The position numbers and the translations under genes were made by a program. The notes under the pieces were generated by a model. The model did not search any database. It was not told the origin of the DNA and saw only the letters and a list, made by a program, of their open reading frames with translations. Positions 8,384 through 17,607 of a DNA stretch of 64,000 nucleotides are shown here, piece after piece (positions within the stretch are counted from its first letter, which is position 1; every line of letters starts with the position of its first letter). Where the stretch lies: NCBI RefSeq assembly GCF_019317285.1, contig NZ_CP079218.1, positions 2,170,001 through 2,234,000 of the forward strand, written 5' to 3'. The DNA comes from Pedobacter sp. D749. Its GTDB lineage: Bacteria; Bacteroidota; Bacteroidia; Sphingobacteriales; Sphingobacteriaceae.

Positions 8384-9388
8384 ATGAAAAAAATCCTATT
8401 AGCTTTGCTGGTCGTTGTAAATCTCACCGGGTGTACTGGCGGTCAAACCCAGGTTAATCAAAACCCAGATATCTCGGAAGACAATCTCGCAGATGAAATC
8501 TCCAGACACATCAGGCATTATCCTTCGGAAAAGATCTATATGCTGGGCTACTCCAATGACAAGTGTAACATTGACCTGTACGTCAATGGAATTAAACTCT
8601 CAAAGGCATTTAACAAAGCTTTGGGCAATTCAGGAATAGAAATCAATCCTTTTCTTTTTCAAAGCGGTAAATGCAAGGTATCCTTTAAAATGTATCCCCT
8701 GGGAAAATCAAAGGAATATGACGAGGTATTTAATACGTTTGTAGATGATACCAACCTCAACTTAAGCCTGTTATCTTATGATCTTAAAGATGAAAACGCA
8801 GCAGATAAAGAATACATCACTTATACGCTGCCAAAAAAGAAGGAAGAGGTGGCTAAGGGATATTTCAGGGAAAAATTTGACGGTGCCGGAAAGACATTTT
8901 TTGAGGATAACTTTGAATTCGATATTGATCTTCCCTATCGCTCGAAACCACCGTTTGAAGATGCCATGGATCTGCGCAAAATCAACAAGTCTGATCTTGA
9001 ATCTAAATTATTGAAAAAATACCAGGAAGTCTGGAATGTTTATCGCAATAAGGAATACGATAATATTGCAAGGCTTGAATACCATTCGTTGAAAGACCTG
9101 TATGTGTCTACCTATGAAAGTAAGGAGAACGTCAGTAAAAATATCAAAACCCTTTTTAAGCAAATCTATAAAAATTCATCTTTTGAAATGCAGCCTATGA
9201 AAAAATACAAACTGGCATATTTTGCTGGCGGAAAACTGGCGGCACTGATGATGGATACCAATGATAACCAGTTGCGTGGAAATACAGCATTGTGGGCAAA
9301 GGTGAATTATGACCAGGGCATAAGGGCAATATTCTTAAACAGGTATTTCTACATTCCAGCGGGAGAAACAGAATTTAAGGTATATTGA
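8384..9388 (+). CDS. Lipoprotein, paralogue of the lipoprotein at 37482-38471
   Basis: This 334-residue lipoprotein has the lipobox LTGC at C17. The C-terminal two-thirds align by eye with the product of 37482-38471. Shared features are FFEDNFEFDIDLPY against YFEDSFEFNADVPY, a central charged helical region, a YFAGGKLAAL / FYANGKIVCL strand pair, and the same ending xKVY/xEVY. The family is unknown to me; the pattern suggests a secreted beta-rich domain with a helical insertion. It is preceded by a 180-bp gap and stands alone on its strand. No enzymatic motif is visible. Confidence 0.72.
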   Translation: MKKILLALLVVVNLTGCTGGQTQVNQNPDISEDNLADEISRHIRHYPSEKIYMLGYSNDKCNIDLYVNGIKLSKAFNKALGNSGIEINPFLFQSGKCKVSFKMYPLGKSKEYDEVFNTFVDDTNLNLSLLSYDLKDENAADKEYITYTLPKKKEEVAKGYFREKFDGAGKTFFEDNFEFDIDLPYRSKPPFEDAMDLRKINKSDLESKLLKKYQEVWNVYRNKEYDNIARLEYHSLKDLYVSTYESKENVSKNIKTLFKQIYKNSSFEMQPMKKYKLAYFAGGKLAALMMDTNDNQLRGNTALWAKVNYDQGIRAIFLNRYFYIPAGETEFKVY

Positions 9389-9635
9389 TTAAACAAAAAG
9401 GTAATTGATAGCCAGATTTTCTGGCCGGAATACTTCAGGTCAACTAACTAACAATCCCTTCTCTTCCCACTTTTAGGGGAACCTCCAGTTGTTAAATATT
9501 TATTTGTAGCCTACATACAACATCGGGTTGACAAACTTGTCATAATAAATAGTGCTATCAAAGTATTCCGCCAGAGTACATAACGTATAATAAAATTAAT
9601 TAAAGCCACATGTACAGGCCTTCAAATCAATTAAA

Positions 9636-10112
9636 ATGATAAAGCATATCTTTTCAATATTCGTTATTTTTATGATTTGGCAGGGAACATATGGCCAGGT
9701 CTCGGCACCATATCTCTCTATGAGTTTGGAAGCTAAGGACAATAGCGCCCGTTGGCAGCCTATGCATAAAATGCCGGCTGGCAATTTCACTTTGGAATGG
9801 CTAAAATCTGGCGACATTCTTGTTTCATACAATAGAAATGAGGCTCCAACCAAGTACTTAAAGGAAACCAATTTTAGCTCCAAAGAGCTACAAAAACTTG
9901 ATAAAAAGATTTTGGGTTTTAGCTTAAAGGGAATTTATCTGGATCCTGAACAGCCACCGGAATTTTACTATGTAATCTATTTTAATCCGAAAATGAAAAA
10001 CTCTATTTTACTTGAATTGCATGCCGTACTTGGCCACGTTGTCTCTGCAACTTATTATTCAGATGAAAAGATAAATCCATTTCAGAACAGGATCTATAGC
10101 ACTCTTAAATAA
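9636..10112 (+). CDS. Secreted hypothetical protein
   Basis: The 158-residue protein has a clear signal peptide (hydrophobic residues 4-18, likely cleavage near YGQ). The mature part is rich in aromatic residues and contains MHKMPAGNFTLEWLKSGD and a C-terminal beta hairpin. I do not recognise a family. It follows the lipoprotein at 8384-9388 by 247 bp in the same direction but is probably separately transcribed. It could be a periplasmic accessory or structural protein; nothing more is visible. Confidence 0.6.
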   Translation: MIKHIFSIFVIFMIWQGTYGQVSAPYLSMSLEAKDNSARWQPMHKMPAGNFTLEWLKSGDILVSYNRNEAPTKYLKETNFSSKELQKLDKKILGFSLKGIYLDPEQPPEFYYVIYFNPKMKNSILLELHAVLGHVVSATYYSDEKINPFQNRIYSTLK

Positions 10113-10433
10113 ACAACACTCTGGCGGAGTATAATTATTGGGAATGTCACTAAAAATGTTTGTTTCCTGCTTTTGATGATTTATTGTATATTTCAGTGAA
10201 AGTGGCTGTTCCTTAATTTGATAGCAGGCCCAGCGCTTTACCAAAAGTGGATGATCCCAGCTTAAGCTAAGGTGCTTTAGAGAGTACTTTTATTAAAGAA
10301 TCTATCTAATGATGCGGCTCTGTTTGCATCAGCATTATTCTTAAACAGCTGCATTGATTATAAAATGGCGGCGATAAAAGTCCAGGTGTACAAGGGGATT
10401 TATTTCCAAGAATACTTTTACCTGTAGATTAAG
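10113..10433. other. Gene-free gap
   Basis: About 320 bases between convergent genes. I see no supportable gene, RNA or strong terminator. Short open frames in it lack a plausible start or domain. Confidence 0.5.
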
Positions 10434-11792
10434 CTAATTAATAAGTTCGATCAGGATACCGCTTATGGTCCAGATACTACATGCAAGCCCAAATAACAGG
10501 CAGTACAATACAATATCGATTTCCTTTCTCAGCTTGATCAAAAAGACGGCAACAAACATCAGCGGGCAGGTTGCCATAAAGATGAAAATAATGGTTGCCA
10601 GCGTCTCAAAGATATCAGGGCTGTAATCTATGAGCAATATGTTCAAACCCATGTAGGATAGCCAGACAAAAACTGGAGAAAGCAGGCACAATAGCCATTT
10701 CCAATATCCCTTGAGCACAAGTTGGCTAGGAGAGGTCTTGCGGTAGTTCTGGCGCAACAAGAGGATAATGCCAAGCATGCAGAGCGCCAGCATTCCAATC
10801 TTGATGTAGATATTCCTGATGCTGTCTACCCGGGTATTGATCCCGGTTGAGGAAACCAGCTTAGCATCACGGAACTCCTCAACCCTGGTTCGCTCCCCGT
10901 TCACAATGGTCTGCTTCATCACCGCATTGCTCGTGCTATCCCTAAAGGTCCAGATGGAGTCTTCAATGCCCATTTTATAGAATCCTTCAATAATCATCCT
11001 ACCATTTTTTGTCCTGGTGAATCTGCCCTCCAGCCGCCCGCCTTTAAACCTTAAAGCATCTCTGCCCTGTGGGGTCTCTATGGTCAGCGCAGTGATTTTT
11101 CCCGGTGACATCAGGCTCGTACTATCTACTATCTGCCCCCGCGCATCGATATCAAGATCTTTCAGGGAACGGTTCTTGTTATAATCGTCATTCATAACAG
11201 GACGGCTGATGTACTGGTAGTTTACCTTAACAACGAGCAACGAATCTTTTCTGTAAAATTCAAATTTATCATAAAGCTTCACGTCCGGAGTTACAGCAGA
11301 TCGTAAAAGCACATACTGGGGATGGTCAAAAGATTGGAGATACGGCCTCTGGCTAGTGGCGCAGAAGGAGAAAATGGTAACGATGGCGATAAACCCAGTG
11401 GCCAGCCGGGGCAATAGAGAGTTACTTATTACTATCTGTTTTCTACCTTTGACATGCAACCAGCCTAGCAACAACACCGGTAAGGCCAGCAAATCGGTAG
11501 GGTCAACAGTTCGCTGGAGCGGAAAGAAGGTATTCACCAATTCAATCAATCCGGAGGAATATTCACTTTTCCAGAAAACGAACAGTATGCCGCTTAGGAT
11601 AAAGATCCAGGATTTAAATTTGGGAAAGAGTGCACACCAAAAAATAGGGAAAATGAACAGTCCACAAAAATCAGACAGTTTACCGGTAAACACATTATGA
11701 AAAGTAGCTTTCAGCAGGAAGTCGTTGAGAATCAGTAGCACAAGGCAAAAGATGAAAATCGGCGACAAGAGATTTTTTAAACGGTTATACAT
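10434..11792 (-). CDS. Polytopic membrane protein with a central soluble domain containing a YwqK/MORN-like segment
   Basis: The protein has 452 residues. Four or five hydrophobic helices lie in about residues 10-150, then a soluble stretch of some 170 residues, then about four more helices (about 318-450). The soluble part contains GRMIIEGFYKMGIEDSIWTF, followed by a turn and VNGERT. This resembles the Gly/Trp-rich repeats of YwqK-type (MORN-like) proteins. No enzyme signature is visible and the family is not one I can name. It is alone on its strand and convergent with the small secreted-protein gene. Both ends look intact. Confidence 0.6.
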   Translation of the reverse strand: MYNRLKNLLSPIFIFCLVLLILNDFLLKATFHNVFTGKLSDFCGLFIFPIFWCALFPKFKSWIFILSGILFVFWKSEYSSGLIELVNTFFPLQRTVDPTDLLALPVLLLGWLHVKGRKQIVISNSLLPRLATGFIAIVTIFSFCATSQRPYLQSFDHPQYVLLRSAVTPDVKLYDKFEFYRKDSLLVVKVNYQYISRPVMNDDYNKNRSLKDLDIDARGQIVDSTSLMSPGKITALTIETPQGRDALRFKGGRLEGRFTRTKNGRMIIEGFYKMGIEDSIWTFRDSTSNAVMKQTIVNGERTRVEEFRDAKLVSSTGINTRVDSIRNIYIKIGMLALCMLGIILLLRQNYRKTSPSQLVLKGYWKWLLCLLSPVFVWLSYMGLNILLIDYSPDIFETLATIIFIFMATCPLMFVAVFLIKLRKEIDIVLYCLLFGLACSIWTISGILIELIN

Positions 11793-11899
11793 GCTTACTG
11801 AGGTTGGTTTCTCTATTAATACGGATTAAGCCGTTTGGTAACCTATAAACAGCAAATCTATCAGGGAAATTGCCTTTAAAACATTTTAAAAATTAATTA

Positions 11900-11964
11900 G
11901 CCACGGAAGCACAGAAATCACGGAGGAGATTAAAGTTTTTCCGTGTTTTTCGTGCTTCCGTGGC
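11900..11964. repeat. Inverted repeat with 25-bp arms
   Basis: The arms at 11900-11924 and 11940-11964 are complementary at 22 of 25 positions and begin/end with GCCACGGAAGC / GCTTCCGTGGC. The loop is 15 bases. The sequence is of the dispersed CCACGGAAG palindrome type seen in many Bacteroidota intergenic regions (from memory). It lies in the 430-bp gap between the membrane protein and the next gene, where nothing else is evident. Confidence 0.7.
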
Positions 11965-12222
11965 AAACATAATGCTTAGGCATGCGCAGAAAGAGGAAGA
12001 ATTATCAGAGGAAAGTTAAAAGCGATTTCCCTGGCAAATCTATCATGCAAATATGTTTTAGGCCTGTTGCAACCATTTCTCTACACCTCTTGTGATATTA
12101 TAGCTAGGACTAGCTATAAATTTAGAAATCCATGTCTAATAGTAATCCTGAAAATTCTTGTATATTCGGTTATTAACTCCTTATTAAATTTGTTAGATAC
12201 CGCGGAGTTATCATATAGTATT

Positions 12223-12513
12223 ATGACAGCACCGTTTTCGAAGAAAATAACATTGTTTTTTGTAATTAGTATAATTTCAATACTGGGAATTATAGTTTCC
12301 TCCTTAATTATGATAAACCAAAATGTAATGAATGCAAGATTGCAGGGTTGGGTAAACTTACTCTGGTTGCCATTGCCCGTTTTAATAATAATTATTGACA
12401 GAATTTGTATTTGGAAATTCGAAGCGAAAAATGTTAACAGAATCCAGTTCTACATTTTGGGAACGTTAATGTTTCTTTTTATCATTAATTTGATTAGACT
12501 GCAACTACAATAA
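12223..12513 (+). CDS. Small three-helix membrane protein
   Basis: From the ATG at 12223 the protein has 96 residues and three hydrophobic helices at about 9-30, 43-60 and 76-94. An in-frame extension to 12067 adds 52 residues with poor coding character, so the shorter form is preferred. No family is recognised. The surrounding DNA is AT-rich with no close neighbours. It could be a small inner-membrane protein; no function is proposed. Confidence 0.45.
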   Translation: MTAPFSKKITLFFVISIISILGIIVSSLIMINQNVMNARLQGWVNLLWLPLPVLIIIIDRICIWKFEAKNVNRIQFYILGTLMFLFIINLIRLQLQ

Positions 12514-12739
12514 GAAATTATGATCACCCATACGTTTTTATCCGCTACGGTAAATGTATGAGATCTACCGGGAGTAGCTATATTGCAATTTAACTACTGG
12601 CGCTGGCTCATGAGTTCATTGAATAATTTCTGTCAGCGATAAACAATACCATTAAAGTTGCAGTCATCAAGGTCATTCTTGCTGGTTTGCAAACAATTTT
12701 TTGATTATGCTGATGTATCAAGATGTGATTCAGTACCTT

Positions 12740-13444
12740 TTAATTTAAGTTTGTTATTTTCCTCAGCACATATTCCTTATAGTTAGGCCCAATGGAAATG
12801 CTTTTTCCGGCAATTATAATGTCATTTGAGGTAAAAGAAGCAATCTTATTAATGTTAATAATAAATGAACGATGAATCCGGAGTAAGGGTAACGCAACGA
12901 TATCCGGTTCTAAATCGCTGATTTTGTACTTTATAGTGATAGAGCTATGATCGAAAACGACAACGATATTATCTTTAAGGCTTTCGATATACAAAATATC
13001 ATCGGTATTCAACCTGTGGTTTCTTAACCCGGATTTTAGAAAAAGGTAACGCTTTTGCGCTGCCATTAAGGCGACAGCTTTATCGGGTTTAACTGACCGT
13101 AAATACCGGTCAATGGCTTTAAAAAACCGCTCAAATGTGATAGGTTTGAGAAGATAATCGATGATGTCAAGATCGTAGCCATCTACAGCAAATTCGCGGT
13201 ATGCAGTGGTAATTATCACGGCGGGCGGATCTTTTAAGCTTTTTAAAAAATCGATACCTGTTATCTGAGGCATTTTAATATCCAGGAACATCAGGTCTAT
13301 CTGAACAGTTCTTAAGATCTCCAGTGCCTTTACCGCACTCGAGCAGGTAGCCACAACTTCAAAGGCATCCAGTTGAGCGATATGGTTTTGAATCAGTTTA
13401 ATGGCTAGTGGTTCGTCATCCACTAAAAGACATTTTATTTTCAT
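12740..13444 (-). CDS. LytTR-family response regulator
   Basis: The 234-residue protein has a receiver domain (about 1-120) with phospho-acceptor D55 in FLDIKMP. A C-terminal LytTR DNA-binding domain (about 135-234) contains the ILYIESLKDNIVV and IHRSFIININKI patterns. It is the cognate partner of the histidine kinase encoded 18 bp upstream on the same strand. LytTR regulators bind direct repeats and control envelope, biofilm or polysaccharide genes in other species; the target here is unknown. Confidence 0.92.
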   Translation of the reverse strand: MKIKCLLVDDEPLAIKLIQNHIAQLDAFEVVATCSSAVKALEILRTVQIDLMFLDIKMPQITGIDFLKSLKDPPAVIITTAYREFAVDGYDLDIIDYLLKPITFERFFKAIDRYLRSVKPDKAVALMAAQKRYLFLKSGLRNHRLNTDDILYIESLKDNIVVVFDHSSITIKYKISDLEPDIVALPLLRIHRSFIININKIASFTSNDIIIAGKSISIGPNYKEYVLRKITNLN

Positions 13445-13462
13445 AAAGCGAAGTTAACTTTG

Positions 13463-14551
13463 TTAAGTATTTTCCAGATTAATTTCCAGTTGCACTTCAA
13501 AAGTGTTTTCAACTCTTTTGACCATGAGTTCATATCTCGATGGATAGATTAGTTCCAGTTGCCGCGTAATATTACCCAATCCTATGCCGCTACCGCCGGC
13601 TTCAAGATCTTCCTCTATGCAACTGTTGTTAACCATAAAGCTCAGATGACCATTTCGCATATGGAGTGTGATCGTGATAAAAGAATTACCGGCATCCTCG
13701 CTGGCACCATGTTTAAACGCATTTTCAACGAAAGATAGTAAAATCAGTGGTGCGATAGCTGCCTGATTGTCGGTTACATACTCAAAACTAATCTGCAGCC
13801 GCTCGTCATACCTAAGTTTTTCCAATTCAAGATAATTCTCAATCAATTTTATTTCCGATGAAAGAGGAACATAAGCGGTGTTGCACCTGTAAAGCACATG
13901 ATCTAGTATCTCTGACAAACCAGCTATCGATTTTGAGGTAACCGGAGAGTTCATCAGCGACAGCGAATAAATGTTGTTCAGTGTATTGAATAAAAAATGC
14001 GGGTTGAGCTGGCTTCGCAAAGCTTTGAGTTCCGTTTCTGCCTTTTCTTTCTCCAGCATTAGCGAACGCTGCTGAACCACGTACTGATCACGGATCAGTT
14101 TAACAAAAGCGAATACCCAGGCCGCAGAAAATGATAGGGCAAAATAATGTGTAACTAATTTTGGAAGATCGGATAGTATCTCCCAAAGCGATTCCTGCGC
14201 AAAAGGAGGTGTTCTGATCAGCGGTTCCAAAAGGTATATAACAGCGATACGAGAGCAAGCAGAGATGAGGTAGGAACCTGCAATAAAATAGACAACTACC
14301 TCAAAATAGTTCTTCGACCCCATTAACTTAGGAATGATGAGGTAAGCTAGAAAATAAGAGGCCAGCATGGTTATTGAGATATAATAAATTTGGCGGTATA
14401 TAATGCTGTCTAGTTGTCGATATTCTTCAATATCGTACCGGTTCATGAAAAGCAATGCAACTATCAGCCAAAAGATGACGTGTGTTTGAAAACGGTGTGT
14501 CAGGCTGAACTTAACGATTCTATCGATTAATGGCATGATCAAATATAGCAT
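13463..14551 (-). CDS. LytS/YehU-type sensor histidine kinase
   Basis: The 362-residue protein has four membrane helices (about 20-165) and a short coiled segment. The His_kinase domain follows, with phospho-acceptor H185 in NPHFLFNTLNN, then a HATPase domain (N-box VENAFKHG near residue 270 and a GSGIGLGNI G-box). No extracellular sensor domain is visible, so sensing probably occurs within the membrane bundle. The start could also be the Met five codons further in (14536). It is encoded directly before the LytTR regulator, with 18 bp between them, as expected for a paired system. It is divergent from a serine hydrolase gene. Confidence 0.92.
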   Translation of the reverse strand: MLYLIMPLIDRIVKFSLTHRFQTHVIFWLIVALLFMNRYDIEEYRQLDSIIYRQIYYISITMLASYFLAYLIIPKLMGSKNYFEVVVYFIAGSYLISACSRIAVIYLLEPLIRTPPFAQESLWEILSDLPKLVTHYFALSFSAAWVFAFVKLIRDQYVVQQRSLMLEKEKAETELKALRSQLNPHFLFNTLNNIYSLSLMNSPVTSKSIAGLSEILDHVLYRCNTAYVPLSSEIKLIENYLELEKLRYDERLQISFEYVTDNQAAIAPLILLSFVENAFKHGASEDAGNSFITITLHMRNGHLSFMVNNSCIEEDLEAGGSGIGLGNITRQLELIYPSRYELMVKRVENTFEVQLEINLENT

Positions 14552-14743
14552 ATCAGAGGATTATCCCCATTAAACGCGACAGAATAGCGGAAAACCCTCC
14601 TGAAAAGGGCAGATTTAAAGACGAAATGTGATATGTGGTCGAATAGCAGTTTCTATACATCCTTTTGACTTTTCTGGCAGAGCTGTGTTGCAGACAAATT
14701 ATTTTATTCGATTTTCATCGAAGTTTTCAAAGAAATTATCAAG

Positions 14744-15967
14744 ATGAGATCACAAATTAACATCATTACCTTGCTTCTATGCATTAAGATAGGTGCAACG
14801 GCCTACGGGCAGCAGGTTAGACAATTACCCATAAAATCCACCAATGCAATTGATAGTGTTATCCTGAAAAAAATGAACAATGCCCATCTGGTAGGCCTTG
14901 GTGCAGCCATTATCGTCGACAAGAAATTGGTTTGGTCGAAAGGGTATGGTTACGCTGACAGGGAGAACAAAGTGCCGTTCACCACATCGACAGTCATGAA
15001 CATAGCATCTGTTTCCAAAACCATTACCGGGGCCTGCCTAATGAAAGCCGTGGAGCAGGGAAAACTTTCCCTTGATGAAGACATCAATACTTATCTGCCC
15101 TTTAAAATTCACAACCCTTTCTTTCCGAAGGGGAAAATCACCTTGCGTAACCTGGCCACCCATACCTCCGGCCTGAATGACAGGTTCCCTTTTTATACCT
15201 CCGACAGTTTGTATGTTAACGGGAAAGATTCACAGGAAGCACTTGGCGATTTTCTTCGTAATTATTTTGTGCCTGGTGGAACACATTATTCAAAAGAAAA
15301 TTTTCTCGATCATAAACCGGGTGCGTTTCGTGAGTATTCTAATATCGGCACAGCGCTGGCCGGCTACATCGTTGAAGTTCGGACAGGTAAAAAGCTGAAC
15401 GACTACAGCAAGGAATATCTATTCAAGCCATTGAAAATGGATGATACGGGCTGGTTCCTGTCCGACATTGACCTGAAAAAGCACGCCCGGCTTTACCAGA
15501 AACAGGCGGATAGCAGTATTAAACGGATACCGCTTTACGGACTGACCACTTATCCCGATGGCGGTGTACGTACGTCGGTCAATGATTTGTCCCACTTCTT
15601 CATTTGTTTACTGAACGACGGTAAGTTTCAAAACAGACAGGTTCTCCAGGAAAAAACGGTTCGGGAAATGCTCCGGTTTCAGTTCGATAGTGTGCACAAG
15701 CCTGAAAATATAGAACCAGCCAAACTAAATTCAGGTATTTTCTGGTCTACCAAGATGGGTGGAAAAAGGATAGGGCACAACGGCTCCGACTTTGGTGTAA
15801 GAACTTTTATGCTTTCTGATCTTAAAAAGGAAGTAGCGGTGATCATGTTCATCAATACCTCACTACTGGAAACAGAGGAGGCCACGTTCTTTGGTATCTA
15901 TAATGAGCTTTATCAATATGGTGTCCAGATGAGGAATAGTAGCTATACAATAAGCAATGGAAATTAG
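14744..15967 (+). CDS. Secreted serine hydrolase of the beta-lactamase (class C/PBP4b-like) family
   Basis: The 407-residue protein has a signal peptide (about 1-22, ending near AYGQ). The beta-lactamase/transpeptidase fold shows S89-V-S-K92 (SxxK), the YSN motif near residue 199, and an HNG in place of the KTG box. Such proteins are D-aminopeptidases, esterases or PBP-like enzymes rather than true beta-lactamases; the substrate cannot be told. It is divergent from the LytS-type kinase gene and followed 53 bp later by a second member of the same family, so the pair may be co-transcribed. Confidence 0.85.
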   Translation: MRSQINIITLLLCIKIGATAYGQQVRQLPIKSTNAIDSVILKKMNNAHLVGLGAAIIVDKKLVWSKGYGYADRENKVPFTTSTVMNIASVSKTITGACLMKAVEQGKLSLDEDINTYLPFKIHNPFFPKGKITLRNLATHTSGLNDRFPFYTSDSLYVNGKDSQEALGDFLRNYFVPGGTHYSKENFLDHKPGAFREYSNIGTALAGYIVEVRTGKKLNDYSKEYLFKPLKMDDTGWFLSDIDLKKHARLYQKQADSSIKRIPLYGLTTYPDGGVRTSVNDLSHFFICLLNDGKFQNRQVLQEKTVREMLRFQFDSVHKPENIEPAKLNSGIFWSTKMGGKRIGHNGSDFGVRTFMLSDLKKEVAVIMFINTSLLETEEATFFGIYNELYQYGVQMRNSSYTISNGN

Positions 15968-16020
15968 GTTCATTTCCAAAAATTAGAACTTAAATAATTG
16001 ACAGTAATCAAGTTTTAAAG

Positions 16021-17493
16021 ATGAATCTTAAACTTAGTAAAGCATTCTTTTTACTGACTCTCTTTATGTTTTCATGTGTTGTGCTTAAATCGCAGACAAA
16101 GAAAAAGTATTCAAAAGAAGTTGAGAATAAAATAACTCAGGTTGAAAATCATTTGGCCAGTTGGGTAGAAATAGAAAATACATCTAAATGGAATTTGAAT
16201 GAGCGAATGATTTTTTACAAAATAGAGGGTTTGAGTATTGCTGTTATAAAAAATTATAAACTTGAATGGGCAAAAGGTTATGGCTGGGCTGATTCAGCAC
16301 AAAGCAGGCGTGTTACCCCTGCAACTCTTTTTCAAGCGGCTTCAATAAGTAAATCTCTGAATGGAATGGGCATGTTAAAGTTAGCACAAGACATGAACAT
16401 CGATCTAAAAAAAGATATAAATTCCTACTTACATTCATGGAAATTCCCTTATGATTCCATATCGAAAGGCAAGAAGATTACCACTTTGAACTTATTAAGC
16501 CATACGGGTGGCATAAATGTTAGTGGGTTTGATGGTTATCAGAAAACTGATTCTATACCGGATATTATCCAGATTTTGAACGGAATTAAACCTGCAAACA
16601 GCGATGCAGTAAAGTCTGTTTTTGAACCTGATTTAAAATACAAATACTCGGGAGGAGGAACAGTGATCTCACAATTAATTATCGAGGATCTATCCTGTAA
16701 AAAATATGCTGATTACATGGAAAGTAACATTTTAAGACCTATTGGAATGCAAAATAGCTTTTACACGAATACAACATTAAAAAGCAAGTTTAAACTGTTA
16801 GCCACAGGTTACAATGGAAACAAGGAAGTGATGATGAAATATCATATTTATCCGGAACAGGCAGCCGCAGGATTATGGACAAATCCAACAGAATTATCAA
16901 AATATGTGATTGAAATTCAAAAATCCTTGTTGGGCAAATCAAACAAATTACTTAGTCCGGAAATGACAAAACTCATGCTTACGCCTTATCTTGATAATTC
17001 TGCTGCCTTGGGTGTTTTTATTGAAGATAAAGAAGGAACAAAATATTTCAGACATGGTGGCATAAATGAAGGCTTTACCAGTTTGTATTATGGTAGCCTA
17101 GAAGATGGAAATGGTGCAGTGGTAATGTGCAATTCTACCGATAAAACCATACTCTATGAAATCATCAACAGTATAGCAACTGTTTATAAATGGAAAAACT
17201 TCTACAAGCCTGAATTGAAAAAAGTTGTAAAAATTAACAGCAGTGAATTAAAGAAATATACTGGCAAATATACCTCCAATGATCGGGAGTACATCATTTC
17301 ACAAGTCAAGGGGGATTTATTTCTAGAGCTATCGGGGCAAAGGTGGCAGCTTTATTTCACTTCTAAAACTGACTTTTTTATGTACCAGGCTCCGGAAATC
17401 AACAATCAATTTGTTTTTAGCAATGATAAAATCCAGGGATTTCGAATTAAACTTAATAGCGGCAAAAATATAGTTCTAAAAAAAACAGAATAA
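16021..17493 (+). CDS. Secreted serine hydrolase (beta-lactamase family) with C-terminal beta domain
   Basis: The 490-residue protein has an N-terminal hydrophobic export signal (about 8-24; a Cys lies inside it but the lipobox is not clean). The catalytic domain has S108-I-S-K111, the YSGGG tyrosine motif and an RHGGINEGF box. The last 90 residues (from LKKYTGKYTSND) form a lipocalin-like domain seen on many Bacteroidota members. It is probably periplasmic and hydrolyses an ester or peptide bond. It differs enough from its upstream neighbour to be an old paralogue, not a recent duplicate. Confidence 0.84.
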   Translation: MNLKLSKAFFLLTLFMFSCVVLKSQTKKKYSKEVENKITQVENHLASWVEIENTSKWNLNERMIFYKIEGLSIAVIKNYKLEWAKGYGWADSAQSRRVTPATLFQAASISKSLNGMGMLKLAQDMNIDLKKDINSYLHSWKFPYDSISKGKKITTLNLLSHTGGINVSGFDGYQKTDSIPDIIQILNGIKPANSDAVKSVFEPDLKYKYSGGGTVISQLIIEDLSCKKYADYMESNILRPIGMQNSFYTNTTLKSKFKLLATGYNGNKEVMMKYHIYPEQAAAGLWTNPTELSKYVIEIQKSLLGKSNKLLSPEMTKLMLTPYLDNSAALGVFIEDKEGTKYFRHGGINEGFTSLYYGSLEDGNGAVVMCNSTDKTILYEIINSIATVYKWKNFYKPELKKVVKINSSELKKYTGKYTSNDREYIISQVKGDLFLELSGQRWQLYFTSKTDFFMYQAPEINNQFVFSNDKIQGFRIKLNSGKNIVLKKTE

Positions 17494-17607
17494 AACTTTC
17501 GGGATGGTGGTTCCGGTATACTGACTGGGGCTTGAGAGGAAGCCTAAAAATTGTTGTTAAACATATTTGGCCTTAAAGTGTTATCACTTTATCAGCTGAA
17601 AATTGTT

